Below, one piece after another: positions 49,917 to 62,376 of a DNA stretch of 64,000 nucleotides. Origin of the DNA: Schizophyllum amplum (lineage: Eukaryota > Basidiomycota > Agaricomycetes > Agaricales > Schizophyllaceae); assembly GCA_007026445.1 (NCBI GenBank), contig VDMD01000004.1:1426001-1490000 (forward strand). Reading direction: 5' to 3'. Within the stretch, counting starts at the first letter, position 1, and every line of letters begins with the position of its first letter. A program made the translations under genes and the position numbers. The notes under the pieces were generated by a model. That model ran no database searches, was not told the origin of the DNA, and saw only the letters and a list, made by a program, of their open reading frames with translations.

Positions 49917-52811
49917 CTATTCCGGTGCAAGGCAGCGGTCAGCAGCGTATTCTGAAGGTGTGCATGTCAGCAGGTAGAGTATAACGAGAAAGAGGAAGAC
50001 TGACTAAGGTCGTTACCCCACCACTCAGGGAAGGCATGCTCGGAGCCCACGGCACCGAAGACGGCCAAGTTCAGGATGAAGGAGATGACCTGAGTACCGC
50101 CGTCCAAGGCACCGGCGACAATATAGTTGTACTTCGTGAACCAGCGCGGGAATCGCCGGCGAACGAACCACTGCGAGAAGATGCCGAGGACCATCGTAGT
50201 ATTGACCTGCGTGTTGACACCGACCGACAGGTAGCACGCGTACTGCGTAACGATACCCGTGTTGAAGTTCGCGAGGAACTGGTTCTTCGGGTACAGGCGG
50301 TGGAGGATGTAGTGGGGGATGGGAAGCGCGGCACCGATGGCGAGGGAGATGGGGACCATGTAGTACACCTTGCCCGGGCTGAACATTTGGCGACCGAGCG
50401 CGCCCCACGCGATGGCGTTGAAGTTGTAGCTCTGCGCGTTCTGGCCTGACCAGAGACGCGTGCCGCTGATGCTGAGCAGGTCCTCGCGCTGGTTCTTGAT
50501 GATCGACAACATCATGGCGTAGTTGAGCATGGCGCCGACGATGCAGCCCAGAATTTGGACGAGGAAGTTGACGCGGGGAGGGATCTTGATGTACTGGCCG
50601 AGCTTGAGGTCGCCAAGGAGCTTGATGCCCTGCACGGTAGGTTGTGCGCCGTACAGCGTTGCGTACATATTCGCAATCGGGTCGCCCGGCACCATGTACG
50701 AACAAACCATCTGGTAGAAGCCGTCCAGCTGGCCGCTGAATTCCTTGAAGCCGAGGAGTGCAGAAGTGGTGCAGTAGACGGTGGTCTGAGGCAATACGTT
50801 AGTGCAGGACAAATATCAGTTGCAGATCTACTTACGAAGAACAGGGAGAGGATGAGAATGACGGTAAGCTGCCACCACGAGAAGTTGGAATGCCCGGTGT
50901 AGTCCGTCGCCTGAGCCATGCCGTAGGCGACAGCGAGCAAAACAGCCCACCACCAACGGGGGATCCTCTTGTAACGCTTCATCGCCGTGCTATGGTGTGA
51001 TTAGCAGGGTGACAACGACGTAAAGCCACCACGTACTAGTGCTCATCGTGCACTAGGGTTGACGACTTGTTCCAGGGGTTAAAAGCACGGAAGAAGGGCT
51101 TCAAGCTGCGTGGCGCGGTCAGAAAAGAGGGGGAAGCTTGTAATGGTCTACGTACTCATCATAGTAGAACAGAGCGACGTGCATGGCAGTGGCACCCATT
51201 CCAAGGTTGCTCGTGATGAGACCGAGAGCGTTCGTGGCCGAGTAGTATGGTGCGCCGACTTGGTCGTACTTCTCCTGGTCGAAGACGTTGTTCGTCAAGA
51301 TGAGGGACTGGTCGTACTCGGTACCTGTGAAGGCATAAGCCAAAGAATTTCCTGGCAAAGCGGGTAACCTGCCATTCTCGAAGAACAGAGCCTGCGACAT
51401 AAAGGGGAAGTTTTTGCCCTTCCAGACATTGCCGTAGTACACAGAGCACATGAGGATGTACTATCAAATTTGTCAGATATTTGAGGCGATCGAGTCGAGT
51501 GATGTGTGATGTGACTTACGGTAAAGAAGATACCAATGTCCTCGTTCAGCTGTGTCCAAAGAGGGATGTACAGGCAGGAAGAGCCTATGAGGTTCCAGTC
51601 GAAGCAAACCGCGAACAACTGTGTAATGCAATTAGCATGAGCCAGCCACATGAACGGGATGAACGTACGCCCATGCCCTCGTTGTTGCTGCCGCCGCCGA
51701 ACAGGTTGCGAATCGGTCGGTGCGAGTGATCAATAAGACAGAAGATTGACACGCCCGTCAGGAGAGGGAAAATCCACTGCGGGAAGATCTCCCAGCAGAA
51801 GACACCCGCGAAGACCATCCAGAACATCTTCGTCCGCTTGGAGCCGAGACCGCCGTCGAAGTGAAGAGCTTGAAACATGTTGGCCGGGACGATGGTCGTA
51901 GGCCAGAAGGTCATGGACGGGTAGACGAGGGCTTCCTGGAGGAGGCCGGCGAAGGAGTACCCGACAAGCTGCGAAGCAAGCAGCGTGAAGATGGCGATGG
52001 CAGGGTTCACTTCGTTGTCGTAGTACAGGTCCTGAACGGACAGAACCTGGATGGCCGTCGCAGAACTGGGTGAACTAGTCAGCGCCATGTATCTTGTTGT
52101 GCACGAAAACTACACACCCGCTGGCAGTGTATGCCATGATGTAGGCCGCTGCGTGCTCCTTGATGTTGAACTTGCCGGGGTTGATGTACTTGAGCGGGCC
52201 CCAGGTGGGAATGACCTTTTCCCATGCCTTGCCGACAAAGTAGATCATGATGAGCAGGAAACCTGTGCGCGATTCTTGGGTCCATATAGTTGATATCGAT
52301 AAAGCGTCAGGACGTACCCTGTGACACGGACAGCGTCTGCGGCTTGAAGTAATACAGCTGCGCAAGGACGGAACTACGGCAGAGCGTGGTCAATGTCGGT
52401 AGCTGTGAAGCATTGCAATGAAGACATACCCGAAGGCCGCAAACCCAAGACCGAGGAAGAGCATACGAAGGTGACGACAGGGAGCTCATGGTCGTCCCGG
52501 GTGCTGAGCACCTTGATCGCCACGTCGTGGGCGCTGTCGACGAATATTCCTTGTCGGAAGCTGCGTCGGCAGCGAGACGGTCCTAAAAGAGGACAATAGC
52601 AGTTAGCAATGAAGTAAGCCAAGAACATTGCCAAGAAGTGCGGGCAGAAACTTACAGCAAGCTCGTTCGCCTCCTTCAGACGAAAATCGTCGTCGCCGTC
52701 CGCTGAGACGGTGTAAGCGCCAGCATCAAATTTCTCCTCGTCGTCGAGGGAAGGCGCGCGGCCGCCGACGGGGTCGACGACCGCCTTGTCCGCGTACGTC
52801 TTGTCCGCCAT
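49917..52811 (-). CDS. oligopeptide transporter (OPT family)
   Basis: Plasma-membrane proton-coupled tetra/penta-peptide (or siderophore/glutathione) transporter with 12-16 helices. The N-terminal cytosolic tail MADKTYADKAVVDPVGGRAP is acidic. Landmarks are AQLYYFKPQTLSVSQ, AYIMAYTASGCVV, SQLVGYSFAGLLQEALVYPS, QWIFPLLTGVSIFCLIDH, GYGMAQATDYTGHSNFS, SGQLDGFYQMVCSYMVPGDP, ANMYATLYGAQPTVQGIKLL, LGQYIKIPPRVNFLVQ and HYILHRLYPKNQFLANFNTG, all typical of fungal OPT proteins. The last exon (WEYAADRCLAPE, stop at 49917-49919) follows a 60-bp intron. Two one-base losses near 52537-52549 and 52462-52472, in T and C runs, disturb the first domain and are not explained by introns. The substrate cannot be told. 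Confidence 0.9.
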
Positions 52812-53793
52812 GGGAGCGTCTGAACTTGGGAAGGAGCAGGTAGTCTTGGCTGCCCTGCTAGGAACGCCGAGCCATTCATTTATACGGGCCTCCACTTCCC
52901 CAGCTTATCTGCCGATATGGCTGGAGCATGGGTGGCTGCGAAGTTCGAACGCCTAGGAACACGACCATGTGCATCAGGACGCTCCGAGCTATTGAGCATA
53001 CTGCAAGTTCGGCAATGAGAACGCGCTCATTGGCTGTTACGAGGTGGCTATCGGGCGGATCGTGAGCAGAATAATATGGGACAAAGATAAGAAGCATCCG
53101 GATTTGGCAAGCTGGAAAGAAAGGTGAGCGACAGGTGAGCGATAAGATTACAAGTAGTACTTGGATTCATTGATCCATAAGTACCGGTCCTGATCAATGG
53201 GCATTGCGCAATGCTACCAGGCTCCGGGATCGCTGCTTGCTTTCACTGCCCCTCAGTACGGGAGCGCCACTACCGGGACTCGCCAAGATTGCCAGTTCGA
53301 AAATTATGCAAGTAGCGCACGTTCACTGGAGCACCATTTGCCAGAGCCTCCAATTGCTCCCAGGTACCAGCGATCCAGCTCGTTGATCCGTGCTCGCGCT
53401 CAGGCCCCTCGCTGGCGCATCGGCAACTTGAGCGAACAGGAGCGAAGGCCAGGAGACTGCAGCATGCGAGAGCCCATGCATACCAATAGCAAATCACTGC
53501 GCAGATCGTCGTATCCGCGATTCCGCTCCCGCTGAAACCACGAGTGGCGCACGGCCTACAAAATTACCTCAAATGCGGGATCGCGTCTTCCAGAATGCTC
53601 ACCGAATCGCAAGCCTCGGTACATTGGTATAACACACAACATGGCGATGAGTATTGCACCAGACATGCGCAACTGGCTTTCCGATAGATGCAGCGTAAGT
53701 ATAGGAATTGGAGGCGACTCGGGTGGCGCGCATCCACGGCAGTCTAGGGCGTCTACGATGAGGAGTCGGACACTGCTCCTTACCTCCCAACGT
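52812..53793. other. 982-bp intergenic region
   Basis: OPT promoter side and 3' flank of the mitochondrial carrier. Open frames here (60-112 codons) lack any family signal. No RNA gene or repeat seen. Confidence 0.4.
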
Positions 53794-56676
53794 CTAGGCT
53801 TTGCGCCCGAAGTCTCCGTGCACGTCTAGCAGAATTCTAAGCGCAGACCTGTGAAGCCACGTCAGTTGAGCTCATCCCTCTTCTATAAGAGTTGCGCACC
53901 TGGCGCGGATCTGGGACATGTCGTCCAGTCCCTGCGAGGTAAACGCCGTGTCAACCTGTGGCGGCTTGTTGGCCCACGGGTACTACACCAAAGGTCAGAA
54001 AATGTGGCAATGAGAGCATACGCCACTTACGGGAAAGGTCTTGCCCAGCGTCTCGTATGCTAAACGAGCATAACGTCAGCAGCAGATTATGCGACGACGG
54101 AGCCTCACGCACCCAACAGCGTGAAACCAAATTGAGGGCTGCTACGCAACACACGAGCAGGGCCACCCTTGAAGAGGGCCCTGAAGCCCTCCTCTTTGTC
54201 TACCATGATGACGTTAGCCAGATGGCCGCCATTCAAGGAACTTCACGAACAGATCTTGACAAATGCGTCGGTCATGCCCTTGTAATGCGTGTCACCCTTC
54301 CTGGCTTCTGCTTGTAACCGAGTCTTCACGACATCTATATGGTACATTGAGCACCGATGAGCCCTGCAACCCGAGAATATTGTCCTCACCGGCAGGAGTC
54401 GTGAAGTACGCGGCCGGCATACCGCTGGACATGTGTCAGGGTCACCTCTCGCACGGTATAGCTGTGATAGACGTACGCGAGAGCGGCGGCTGACAGCGTC
54501 TCCAAAAACGACAGCTGCTTGCCATTGCGACCGTCGTGGAAGATGTCCTTCTTCAGGTGGGCGTATGCCGGAAAGTAGATTGCTGAGAACGGTATGTCAC
54601 GCAGCAAGCAGGCGCTTGCGCCCTTGTACAGGCCGAGCAGACCGAGCTCGCGGATGATGAGGCCTGCACCCTTCGGCTTTGCGCCGTGAACCTTGGCGGC
54701 CTCTCCCTGTATTTGAAGACGAATCTTGCTATGATGCCTTTAGCTTTGGCCGTGTGAAAAGTCAGGTGACGTACACAATCTCCAGCGGGTTGGTGAAAAC
54801 AACCTGACATCCTCCCGCCATACCACCAGCAGCTAACTCCCAGCCGAGCTTGATGCGACCGGTCTCGGGGTCCATAGCCTTCCCGCGCACCAGATCGTTG
54901 ACGGTGAGCTTGATTGCTTTCTCCGGGGCGACGCCCTAGATGCGCGTGTGAGATATGTTCCTCGCATGTGGAAAATAAACTGAACGCACGACAAGTTGCG
55001 GGGCGAGTCCACGGTAGAAACCCAGGAAGCCCTCGTTTTTCAAGATCTTCTTGACACAGTCTATACTGTTGTTGTACAGTACTTGGCCGACAACAGTAGT
55101 TCGCTGGTTCTGCATTCTGCTCGATGTCAATCTGGGATGGTGTATCGAGCTGCGCCGACGTACCTAGTCTGGACGAGATATCTTGCCATGAACAGCAATC
55201 CCTGGAGGATAAGACTGGATACGCACCTTAACTGCGATCGCTGTCAGCATGTGCATACGCGGGAGGGAGATAACGTACCCATGTCGATAGGATACACGAT
55301 AGTTGCGCCAAACGCGCCAGCAATGCCACCAAGCAGGAAGCTGTACGCTGAGTGAAGCGTGTCGTTCAACATCGATTTGGCCGTGACGTGCTTCGTATGT
55401 TCCAACAGCGGCTCATGTGGTGGAGTCCACCTTGGATCAAGCAGCTGAGCGAAGTCAAGGAGAGCCAGGCGCGAGCTGCCATTACCACGACTGGCAAAGT
55501 GGAAGATAATGCCGGCCTCCATGGGGGTGAATAGGGAGTAGCGCGAGTGCTTCGCCGCATAGTCAAGGAAGTCGGACTGAGATATCCGGCCATCCTTGCT
55601 ATGCTGGGTAGATTCTCGGATGATGCTGCATAGAATGAGCGAGCATGCATTCACAAGACGTTATAACGTACCGCTCAACCATGTCCATCTCACGTATGAC
55701 ATTGTGGAAAGCGACGACTTCTGCATATGACACCCGTTGGCCAGGAGTCAGAGTGCAAAGGGTAGGCAGGCGCTGAATAACGGAGTCTGACAGCTTGTGA
55801 CCAGATATTTCCTGTGCGAGTGTGTTCAGCGCCACGTGATATGCGCGTCGCGAGCAAGTTTGCTCACCAGGATGATCTTCTTGAACTCCTCCGGACTGAT
55901 GAAACCGTCCTGGTCAGTATCGAGGTGACGGAACGCCTGGCGAACGCGTTCTTTCTGCAGCCCTTTCATCAACTGCGAGAATTCATTGTCTGCAAAATGC
56001 TGAGTACTTGTCGGACGCATGGATATTACGCTTCTTACAGCCGAGAACATGCTGATTGTTGCGCTTGCCGAGATAGAGCCTGACCCAGTCCCTGTAATAT
56101 AGTAAGCAAGATGGTACCCGGCATGGTAGAAAACGCTTACGAATTAAAATCAAAGGGTATCGCGTCAGGTCCGATGTTCGCGCTGAAGACATTCTTGAAT
56201 TCCTCGAAGGAAATGTTGCCTGACTGGTCACTAGGAGAAAATGAGTCAATAGCAAGGGATCGGGGTCCAGGTGACATACACATCGAAGTACTGGAAGGCA
56301 ATCCAGTAGTCCGCGTCTGGACGCTTCAAGAGGGTCTCGAAGACCGTGAAGTCTTCCCATGACACGAGACCCCGCCGCTTCGTGTCCGCCACGCGAAAGA
56401 GGATCGCGTATTGAGCGCTTCCTAGCTTGGTGCCCGCGAGATCGCCCTGCGGTGCGATCGCCTTCACAAAGCTTTCCGTGTCGAGATACCTGCACGGAAG
56501 ACGGTCAATAGCCACACACGAGCGCCCAGTTGCAAGGACACGCACTTGACGCCTTCCACAGTCTTCGCGTTCGTCTCAAAAATGCGCCGCCATCGCTTCA
56601 ACTCCGTTTCCGGCACCGACACCAGGTGTGAGGCCACGCCCAGGTCGGCAGCGGCGGTCGGATGATCTCGGGACAT
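53794..56676 (-). CDS. AGC1: mitochondrial aspartate/glutamate carrier with EF-hands (Agc1/aralar type)
   Basis: Inner-membrane carrier exchanging aspartate for glutamate (malate-aspartate shuttle). The N-terminal EF-hand region contains [35 protein letters not shown] and [19 protein letters not shown] (a canonical DxDxDG loop), and more helical EF-like segments ([17 protein letters not shown]). Three carrier repeats follow: [20 protein letters not shown], then [31 protein letters not shown], then [13 protein letters not shown]; and [18 protein letters not shown], each with the PX[DE]XX[KR] motif. The matching loops [20 protein letters not shown] and [20 protein letters not shown] are present. 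The start [13 protein letters not shown] (56676) and the end [15 protein letters not shown] (stop at 53794-53796) give a protein of normal length. Introns are frequent and short. Confidence 0.94.
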
Positions 56677-57549
56677 GATGAGTCGAAGAGGATCCAGTTG
56701 TTAGAGCGCAAGGGACACGAAGGGACAGTCGTAAACAATGTGTGACGTGTTATGCAGTGCGCCAGCTCAGCAGCAGCGGAGGCGGGCGCGAAGCGAAACG
56801 GGGAGACTGAGGGGAACGACCAACGGTTACTTACTTATAATCGCGGGGTCGTCGCGGGGCAAACTCGCCACGTGAATCTTTGTCGGAACGCGGACCGGTA
56901 GTTCATGTTCGCATTCACCAAAATCGTACTCAGCTATTCCAGCATCTGTACCACCACCACATATCAAGGCAAAAAGACTTCTGCGGCCATACATGTTCTC
57001 TTCCAAGTCTTCTGTTACAGGCGGGAGCTGACAGGGACATCGACTCCGTCATCGTCCGAGCCGCCGCAAACGCCGCAAACGAACCGCGGATATACCGCCC
57101 GACTCTTCGCGACCGGAAGCCCGCATTGTGATCAAATGAGGCTGCAGCACTATTCATATCCGGTTTGGACTTACTCTTGTGGATTCCTCAGCAGTACCTA
57201 GACATGGATGATGAAGCTACTTACAACATGGCACACATCTTCGTATCGCAGCGGCGGCATTGGCTACACCAGTTCCCGTTTTGCTGTATAAACAGCTCTG
57301 CGATAAAATTTGAGTGGGACATGATGATGGAGTCTGCCTGAGGCTGGGGCTCATGCCAATGGAAGATGCGTCCTGGATTTGCCCTGGATGGTCGAAGTTC
57401 ATCGAAGTTCACGAAGCCGGCTCCACGTGGCTGAGACCCTTCAGCTTGCCTTCACCCACGGTGTCGCTCGACACCTCGAGGCATCTTGAAGCTGTGATTC
57501 ACCCAAGATTCACCCAAAACTTTACCTCTGACCACCATCGTGCTGCGCA
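56677..57549. other. divergent intergenic region (AGC1 / TPR protein)
   Basis: An 873-bp gap. On the minus strand 56930-57346 a two-exon Cys-rich frame can be built (MSHSNFIAELFIQQ, then CSQCRRCDTKMC), but it has no known homologue in my memory and I do not annotate it as a gene. Confidence 0.35.
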
Positions 57550-59723
57550 ATGTCCAAAGACCAGCTCAAGGAAGAAGGAAACGCGCTTTTCGTCAAAAAG
57601 AAGTATGGCCTGGCGGCGCTCAAGTATACAGAAGCCATCGAGGTCGACGAGGGCAACGCCATACTGTACGCGAACAGGGCGGCGTGCAGACTGAATTTGA
57701 AGCAGTGGGTGCTCAGCTAATGGTCTGCGCGTCGTTCTCTGAAGAATGGTCAGATACATGGACGCCGTCACCGACGGAGAAAAGGTAGCTTTTCTCGTGC
57801 AGTAGGCGCCGCCTGTGACCATAGCTCACAGTCATTGTAGGCAATTGAATTGGACCCGTCTTATGCCAAAGGATGGGCTAGACTTGCGACCGCGCACGAC
57901 GTAGGTGGCGAGAGGAACATCGTTCAACCTGCGGTCGCTCATGCGCTTCTGACAGTGTCTGTACGCATACAAGCCCAGCACCCAAGCGTGGCGCAAAGCG
58001 CTGGAGAGTCTGCCCAAGGAGAACCTCAATGCGAGTGAGCAGAAGCAGAAGGCGCAGTACGAGGAAGGCTTGAAAGTCGCCGAAGCAAAACTGAACAAGC
58101 CTCTCGAGCCGGCGCAAGTTGTGTACTATAAAGACAATGACGAGCACCCTTGGGTTGAGGGACGTCGTCTCGTGGAACAATACCAGCATACGAAGTTTCT
58201 CAACTCAAGCGTAAGTCATGCTCGCGTGTGGAGGGCTGTCGACTGACTGATATGAGGCCAGGCTTGGCTCATCAACGAGGCGTATAATGTAGGTCATTAT
58301 CAATATCTCGTGGAATCGTTTGAAAGATGACATCGCGCATAGGACTTCAAGGAAGGACTCGACCTCATGAATGCGATGGTGCAACAGAAGAATCCCCGGA
58401 CAGGAGAGCTCCTGATCCAATCGAGAAATGGCGCACGTACTTCCAAGATGAGCTTTTGTTTGTCTCTGACGACGCATTCAGGTCATCACAGTGCTCACCA
58501 ATGGATTGCTCCTGGACAAGCGCGTATTTCATGCGACCGGCAACTTCTTCGACCTATATAACAAGCAAGGTAACGAGACGGGTCTCTTCCGCGTCGTGTA
58601 GTACGTCTTATGGATTTGTTCTCTCAGCCCAATCGGAATGCAATACCGTGAGAGCTTGGACCAGTACCGGCCCAGAGGGCATTATGCGCGAGTTACCGGA
58701 ACGTCTGGCTCGCGAGGGTTGGTCTAGTGTGCGGCCAGCGCTGTCAGTCACTCTCAGGTGGGCGTCTCCGGCTTCTGGCATGAATATCGTGAACAACGTC
58801 CGTAGATGCTGGATTATGCGCGCGCATATAGATGCTGGCCTTCAACATCGCTACGACATCGCGCTCGAGTTCTTCACCCGTATAATACAGGTCTTGACCT
58901 GGGGCCGTGAGACCTACAAGGACGTCCCAAACAGCGAGAAAGGTGTCATCTTTGCGGACACTTTCATTGTCGGCGTTCGCAAACTGTATCTGGATACAAT
59001 CATCGGGGCAGGTCGTTCTAGACGGCAATGTCGTTGGCATCGTTACTCAACCGCGTTATCAGGCATACAGCGAGAAGCCTGACAAACAGTTACTGCAAGA
59101 TCTGTACGAAGAAGCGGAAGAGGTCATGAAGGAGGTTGAAAAGCTGCCGTCGCCCGCGAACACCGTCGGGGGCATCGGCCCCGGATTTTTCCTTGGCTTT
59201 TACTTATACCCCAAGTCCGATGCACAGGCGTGTGTTTCCTTTCGTTTCAGTCCATTGATTTCTGTTGACGTCTTGCAGTGCATTTGGCTACTACCACGCC
59301 AAGCAAGCGGCTCTTCCCGGCATCACTGCGGCGGCCGCGAAAGATCACTGGACTAAGTCTATATCTGCCTATATCCAAGCGGCAGACTTCATACCTGAGG
59401 ATGACGAGCAACATCCCTGTGCGTGTGCTGCCCACGTCGCCGTCCATATGACACTGACGCAGCAAGTAGGGTATCTCAATGTGGCTCTGGAGTACATGGA
59501 CAAGATTCCGACGAATCTAGAATCGAAGCTCCGGATGTACGAACGCATCAGGCTCAGTCTCCCTAAGGCGGACAAGATCTGGCATGGGTCGGCTCATTCG
59601 AAGGCCCAAATCAAGCAGCACTACCAAAGGCTGGCCGAAATCGAGCAAGACTTGCGGAATGGCCTGATTGCGGGCAAGTGGACGTTGGACAGCGTGGTGA
59701 CAAGGGACCGAGTGTCATCGTAG
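57550..59723 (+). CDS. TPR-domain protein, unknown role
   Basis: The start MSKDQLKEEGNALFVKKKYG opens three tetratricopeptide repeats of the SGT/STIP1/CHIP kind: ALKYTEAIEVDEGNAILYAN, AVTDGEKAIELDPSYAKGWA and an Asn-rich third, which in relatives bind the EEVD tails of Hsp70/Hsp90. The large C-terminal half is a second domain: NAMVQQKNPRTGELL, KWRTYFQDELLFVSDDAF, VLTNGLLLDKRVFHATGNFF, LEFFTRIIQVLTWGRETYKD and VVLDGNVVGIVTQPRYQAY, ending DLRNGLIAGKWTLDSVVTRD. I do not recognise this second part. About eight short introns. Two one-base breaks (58479-58486, one base missing; 59005-59008, one G too many) interrupt the frame without intron sites. A co-chaperone role is inference. Confidence 0.72.
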
Positions 59724-59847
59724 TTCTGCTCCGTCGACTTCGGTGGAGGTCGAGGATGTGCGATTTTACCATCGTTTTTCTTGGCTGATCTCCGATTCAC
59801 CCTCTCGACATGTCAAATCACACATTGTATTATCGTGACTTCGTGAA

Positions 59848-60507
59848 TCAATTCGGTCCCCGTGGACCGGGGCCGTATGCGCAACCTGTGCGCAACCAAA
59901 TCTCTGGTTGATTGGGCCTCCCACCGTAGTCTGATGATGCAATGTAGAAGAAAGTGCGACTATGCGAGTGTACAATATCCGAGCGCGGGCTGATTGACTC
60001 CGGACAGACGTGTTGATTACAAGTTGAGACCGCTGCGTAAGATGCCTTGGCCACCTCATCAGCCTGTAGGACGTATTCCCAAGGTTCTTCCATGCCAACA
60101 TCGTGGCTATAGGTGTCGTCGAGCGCGATAACCGGACGGACGGCAGGTACCATCTCATAATCGGAATATTTGCCTGCGTACGGCGCATGAGATGAGATAG
60201 TATGTATACATGGGAAGAAGAACTCAGGCTTGCCCTTTCGCGATTTTGCAGGCTTGATCTGCGAGGGACGATGGCTGGTGGACGACATAGACGACGGGGA
60301 GTCGAAGCCTTCGAAAAGCAGTGGTACGGTCGACTCGGACTCAGCATTGACAGTGTCACTGTCAAGAGCCGTAGTGGCCCATTCGTTGCTCCTTGCGCGC
60401 GCTGGCGCTGAAGTATTCTGTTGGGTCTCCTCATTGTCGTCAACAGGATGATAGGTCTTGGACGAGAAGGCCGATGTGGTGTTTGAAGTATTAAGCGTGA
60501 CTGGCAT
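59848..60507 (-). CDS. small hypothetical protein
   Basis: An uninterrupted 219-codon frame starting MPVTLNTSNTTSAFSSKTYH. The body is Ser/Thr/Pro-rich with a stretch PSSMSSTSHRPSQIKPAKSR and a more hydrophobic half (GKPEFFFPCIHTISSHAPYA, DYEMVPAVRPVIALDD). No domain, signal peptide or membrane helix is obvious. The start has a reasonable ATG context and the gene converges on the TPR gene, leaving 124 bp. It might be a species-specific gene or include an unspotted intron near its 3' end. Confidence 0.45.
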   Translation of the reverse strand: MPVTLNTSNTTSAFSSKTYHPVDDNEETQQNTSAPARARSNEWATTALDSDTVNAESESTVPLLFEGFDSPSSMSSTSHRPSQIKPAKSRKGKPEFFFPCIHTISSHAPYAGKYSDYEMVPAVRPVIALDDTYSHDVGMEEPWEYVLQADEVAKASYAAVSTCNQHVCPESISPRSDIVHSHSRTFFYIASSDYGGRPNQPEIWLRTGCAYGPGPRGPN

Positions 60508-60996
60508 GGTGGGTAAAAGAGAGAGACGTCAGGGCCGTCAAAGGAAAGCGCATTTGGTTCTTGTCAGGCTCTTATCATGGATCGTGGTGTTCAGGCAACG
60601 GTCACGGTCAAATAAGTAAGTCGCGGTTCAAACGTTCAGGACAACTTGAAGTTCAACAAGAGTCAAGTGCCATTGATCGCTAGATCGGTCCGGTCTAACC
60701 GGTGACATAAATGCTGAACTTTGTCACGTCACGCAGTCGCGTTGGCTGCTGCTGTCGCGTCAGACCGCGTCAGGCCAGGTCGTCCGACCCAGTCAGGTCG
60801 AGTCAAAGGCGCAGTGCCTATATAGGAAGAGGACTGTCTCTTGTGAGTGCTCACCTGTGGGCTGGGATCCATCAAGCTCACGTACAGCGTCTAGTGCACG
60901 TTTCTACGATTGAGCTGCCTTTCAGTAGCAACCAAGGTTCTCGCACGACCCGCACAACTGCTCGCCACGCACTTGTCGCGACGCCTCAACGACACC
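60508..60996. other. 489-bp divergent intergenic region
   Basis: Lies between the hypothetical protein and the C2H2 gene. It contains a TATA-like box near 60819 and clusters of tcgtcacg/gtcaggtcg-like short runs, but no gene. Confidence 0.35.
60819..60825 (+). promoter_or_regulatory. TATA-like box upstream of the C2H2 gene
   Basis: The sequence tatatag lies about 172 bp before the ATG at 60997, a long but possible distance if the 5' leader is long. Not tested. Confidence 0.35.
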
Positions 60997-61931
60997 ATGG
61001 CATACTGTGACCGATGCGAGCGATACTTCCCGAATAGTCGCGCGTTGTATCAGCACGAGAGTAATTCTCCGTATCACAACATCTGTGAAGACTGCGACCG
61101 CGATTTCCCGACCTACAAGGGCCTGAAGGAACATTGGGTGCAAAGTCCGCGGCACGCATACTGCCAATACTGTGACGAGCACTTCTACGATCGCGATGAC
61201 CTCGAAGATCATTACGAAGGCGTGCACTCGTACTGCAGGAAATGTCGCCGTGTCTTCATTAATGAGCGAGGTCTGGAGGAACACTATCGTCAATCAGAGG
61301 CCCACTACTACTGTGAGCCGTGCAAGAGGGACTTCAAATCTTACAGCAACCTGCAATCGGTGAGTACAGTCCTTTCATCGTCGAGCGATCGCACCCGCTA
61401 AGGCCTTAAACTTAGCATCTTAATTCTTCCATTCATCGCCCGCGGGATATCATCTGTCCTTTCAAGGGATGCGGCCAAGGCTTCATCTCGCTGTCTGCTC
61501 TGGCGGCACATTGTGAAAACGGTCGCTGCCCCTCGGGCGTCGACCGTCGCACGGTGGACCGCTTCATACGCAACGCGGACAAGTCCAACTACATCACCGA
61601 TCCTTCGCGCATGATCACCAACGGGGACGCAGACACCCGCATTCGCAATATCGCCACCTCCGCCACGTGGAACGGCTACGCATACGAGTGCTATCTGTGC
61701 AGCAGGATGTACTCTACGCTGCGAGACCTCAACAAACACTTGTCCAGCCCTTACCACGCATCGAAGGTGTACAAGTGCCCGATGTCTAGCTGCAGCTATC
61801 GGTCGACCACCGTCAGCGCCCTTTTTTCGCATGTCGAGGCTGGGAACTGTGGGGTCAGGCGGTTTACACCTATCCAGGGCTATATGAACGACTTGGTGGA
61901 CAGGATGGGACGCGCACGCATCACAGGATGA
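60997..61931 (+). CDS. multi-C2H2 zinc finger protein
   Basis: Two exons (60997-61359, 61416-61931) give 292 residues with eight C2H2-like fingers in a row. Visible pairs include YCDRCERYF..H..H, CEDCDRDFPTYKGLKEH, CQYCDEHFYDRDDLEDH, CRKCRRVFINERGLEEH, CEPCKRDFKSYSNLQSHL, CPFKGCGQGFISLSALAAHC, CYLCSRMYSTLRDLNKHL and CPMSSCSYRSTTVSALFSH. The intron lies inside the fifth finger and is spliced at codon Ser|His. The sixth and eighth fingers end in Cys rather than His. Acidic and aromatic residues are common and there is no basic nuclear signal beyond the fingers. This fungal type of stacked fingers is widespread and mostly uncharacterised; RNA or DNA binding is inferred. The frame is intact. Confidence 0.85.
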
Positions 61932-62306
61932 TCGCCTTCGATCGCGGCGCTGCGGAAGGTTGAAGGCGCTGATCACGGTGGGCAGGCACCCTTGATTATC
62001 CTTTGTATTGTATCCGACAAACTCACTCGCCGTCGCACGACAGACGTTGCCGAATTCGACGGCGGGGATAATCGTAGCGTTATGGGTTGATTTATGCTAC
62101 ATATTCCGAGAGTATATACATAACAAATCACCACCGATGAAGACATGGGGAAATGAGTTGTATTTCGGTAGCTGTTTGGTATGTATATCCAGTAAAAAAC
62201 AAAAAGGCCCATATCTGGCCGAACACGGGACAAACGCTGGCCGGACGCGTGACGGACGATGCCCGGCCGTGTGACGAATAGCGTGGTGTAAGATACCTCC
62301 CAACCC

Positions 62307-62325
62307 TATGTTACCGGTAAGTTAC
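62307..62325 (+). repeat. 19-bp direct repeat, copy 1
   Basis: The repeat tatgttaccggtaagttac is perfect and contains the palindrome ttaccggtaa. Copy 2 starts 51 bp further on. It may be a transposon-end or footprint remnant. Confidence 0.85.
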
Positions 62326-62357
62326 TGCCCGGGCCAGGCAGGGGGGTATTTTACCAG

Positions 62358-62376
62358 TATGTTACCGGTAAGTTAC
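62358..62376 (+). repeat. 19-bp direct repeat, copy 2
   Basis: Perfect copy of the 62307-62325 repeat; it is followed directly by the two cacgtga boxes and lies about 200 bp from the end of the hAT-like gene. Confidence 0.85.

Noticed and set aside
50025..50705. 226-codon Arg/His-rich minus-strand frame
   Set aside because: It is the alternative frame of the OPT transporter exon, whose hydrophobic frame is conserved.
53197..53535. 112-codon plus-strand frame
   Set aside because: No family signal, low-information sequence and no supporting neighbours.
56930..57412. Two-exon Cys-rich minus-strand gene
   Set aside because: The splice sites are weak, the protein resembles nothing I know and no conserved pattern supports it.
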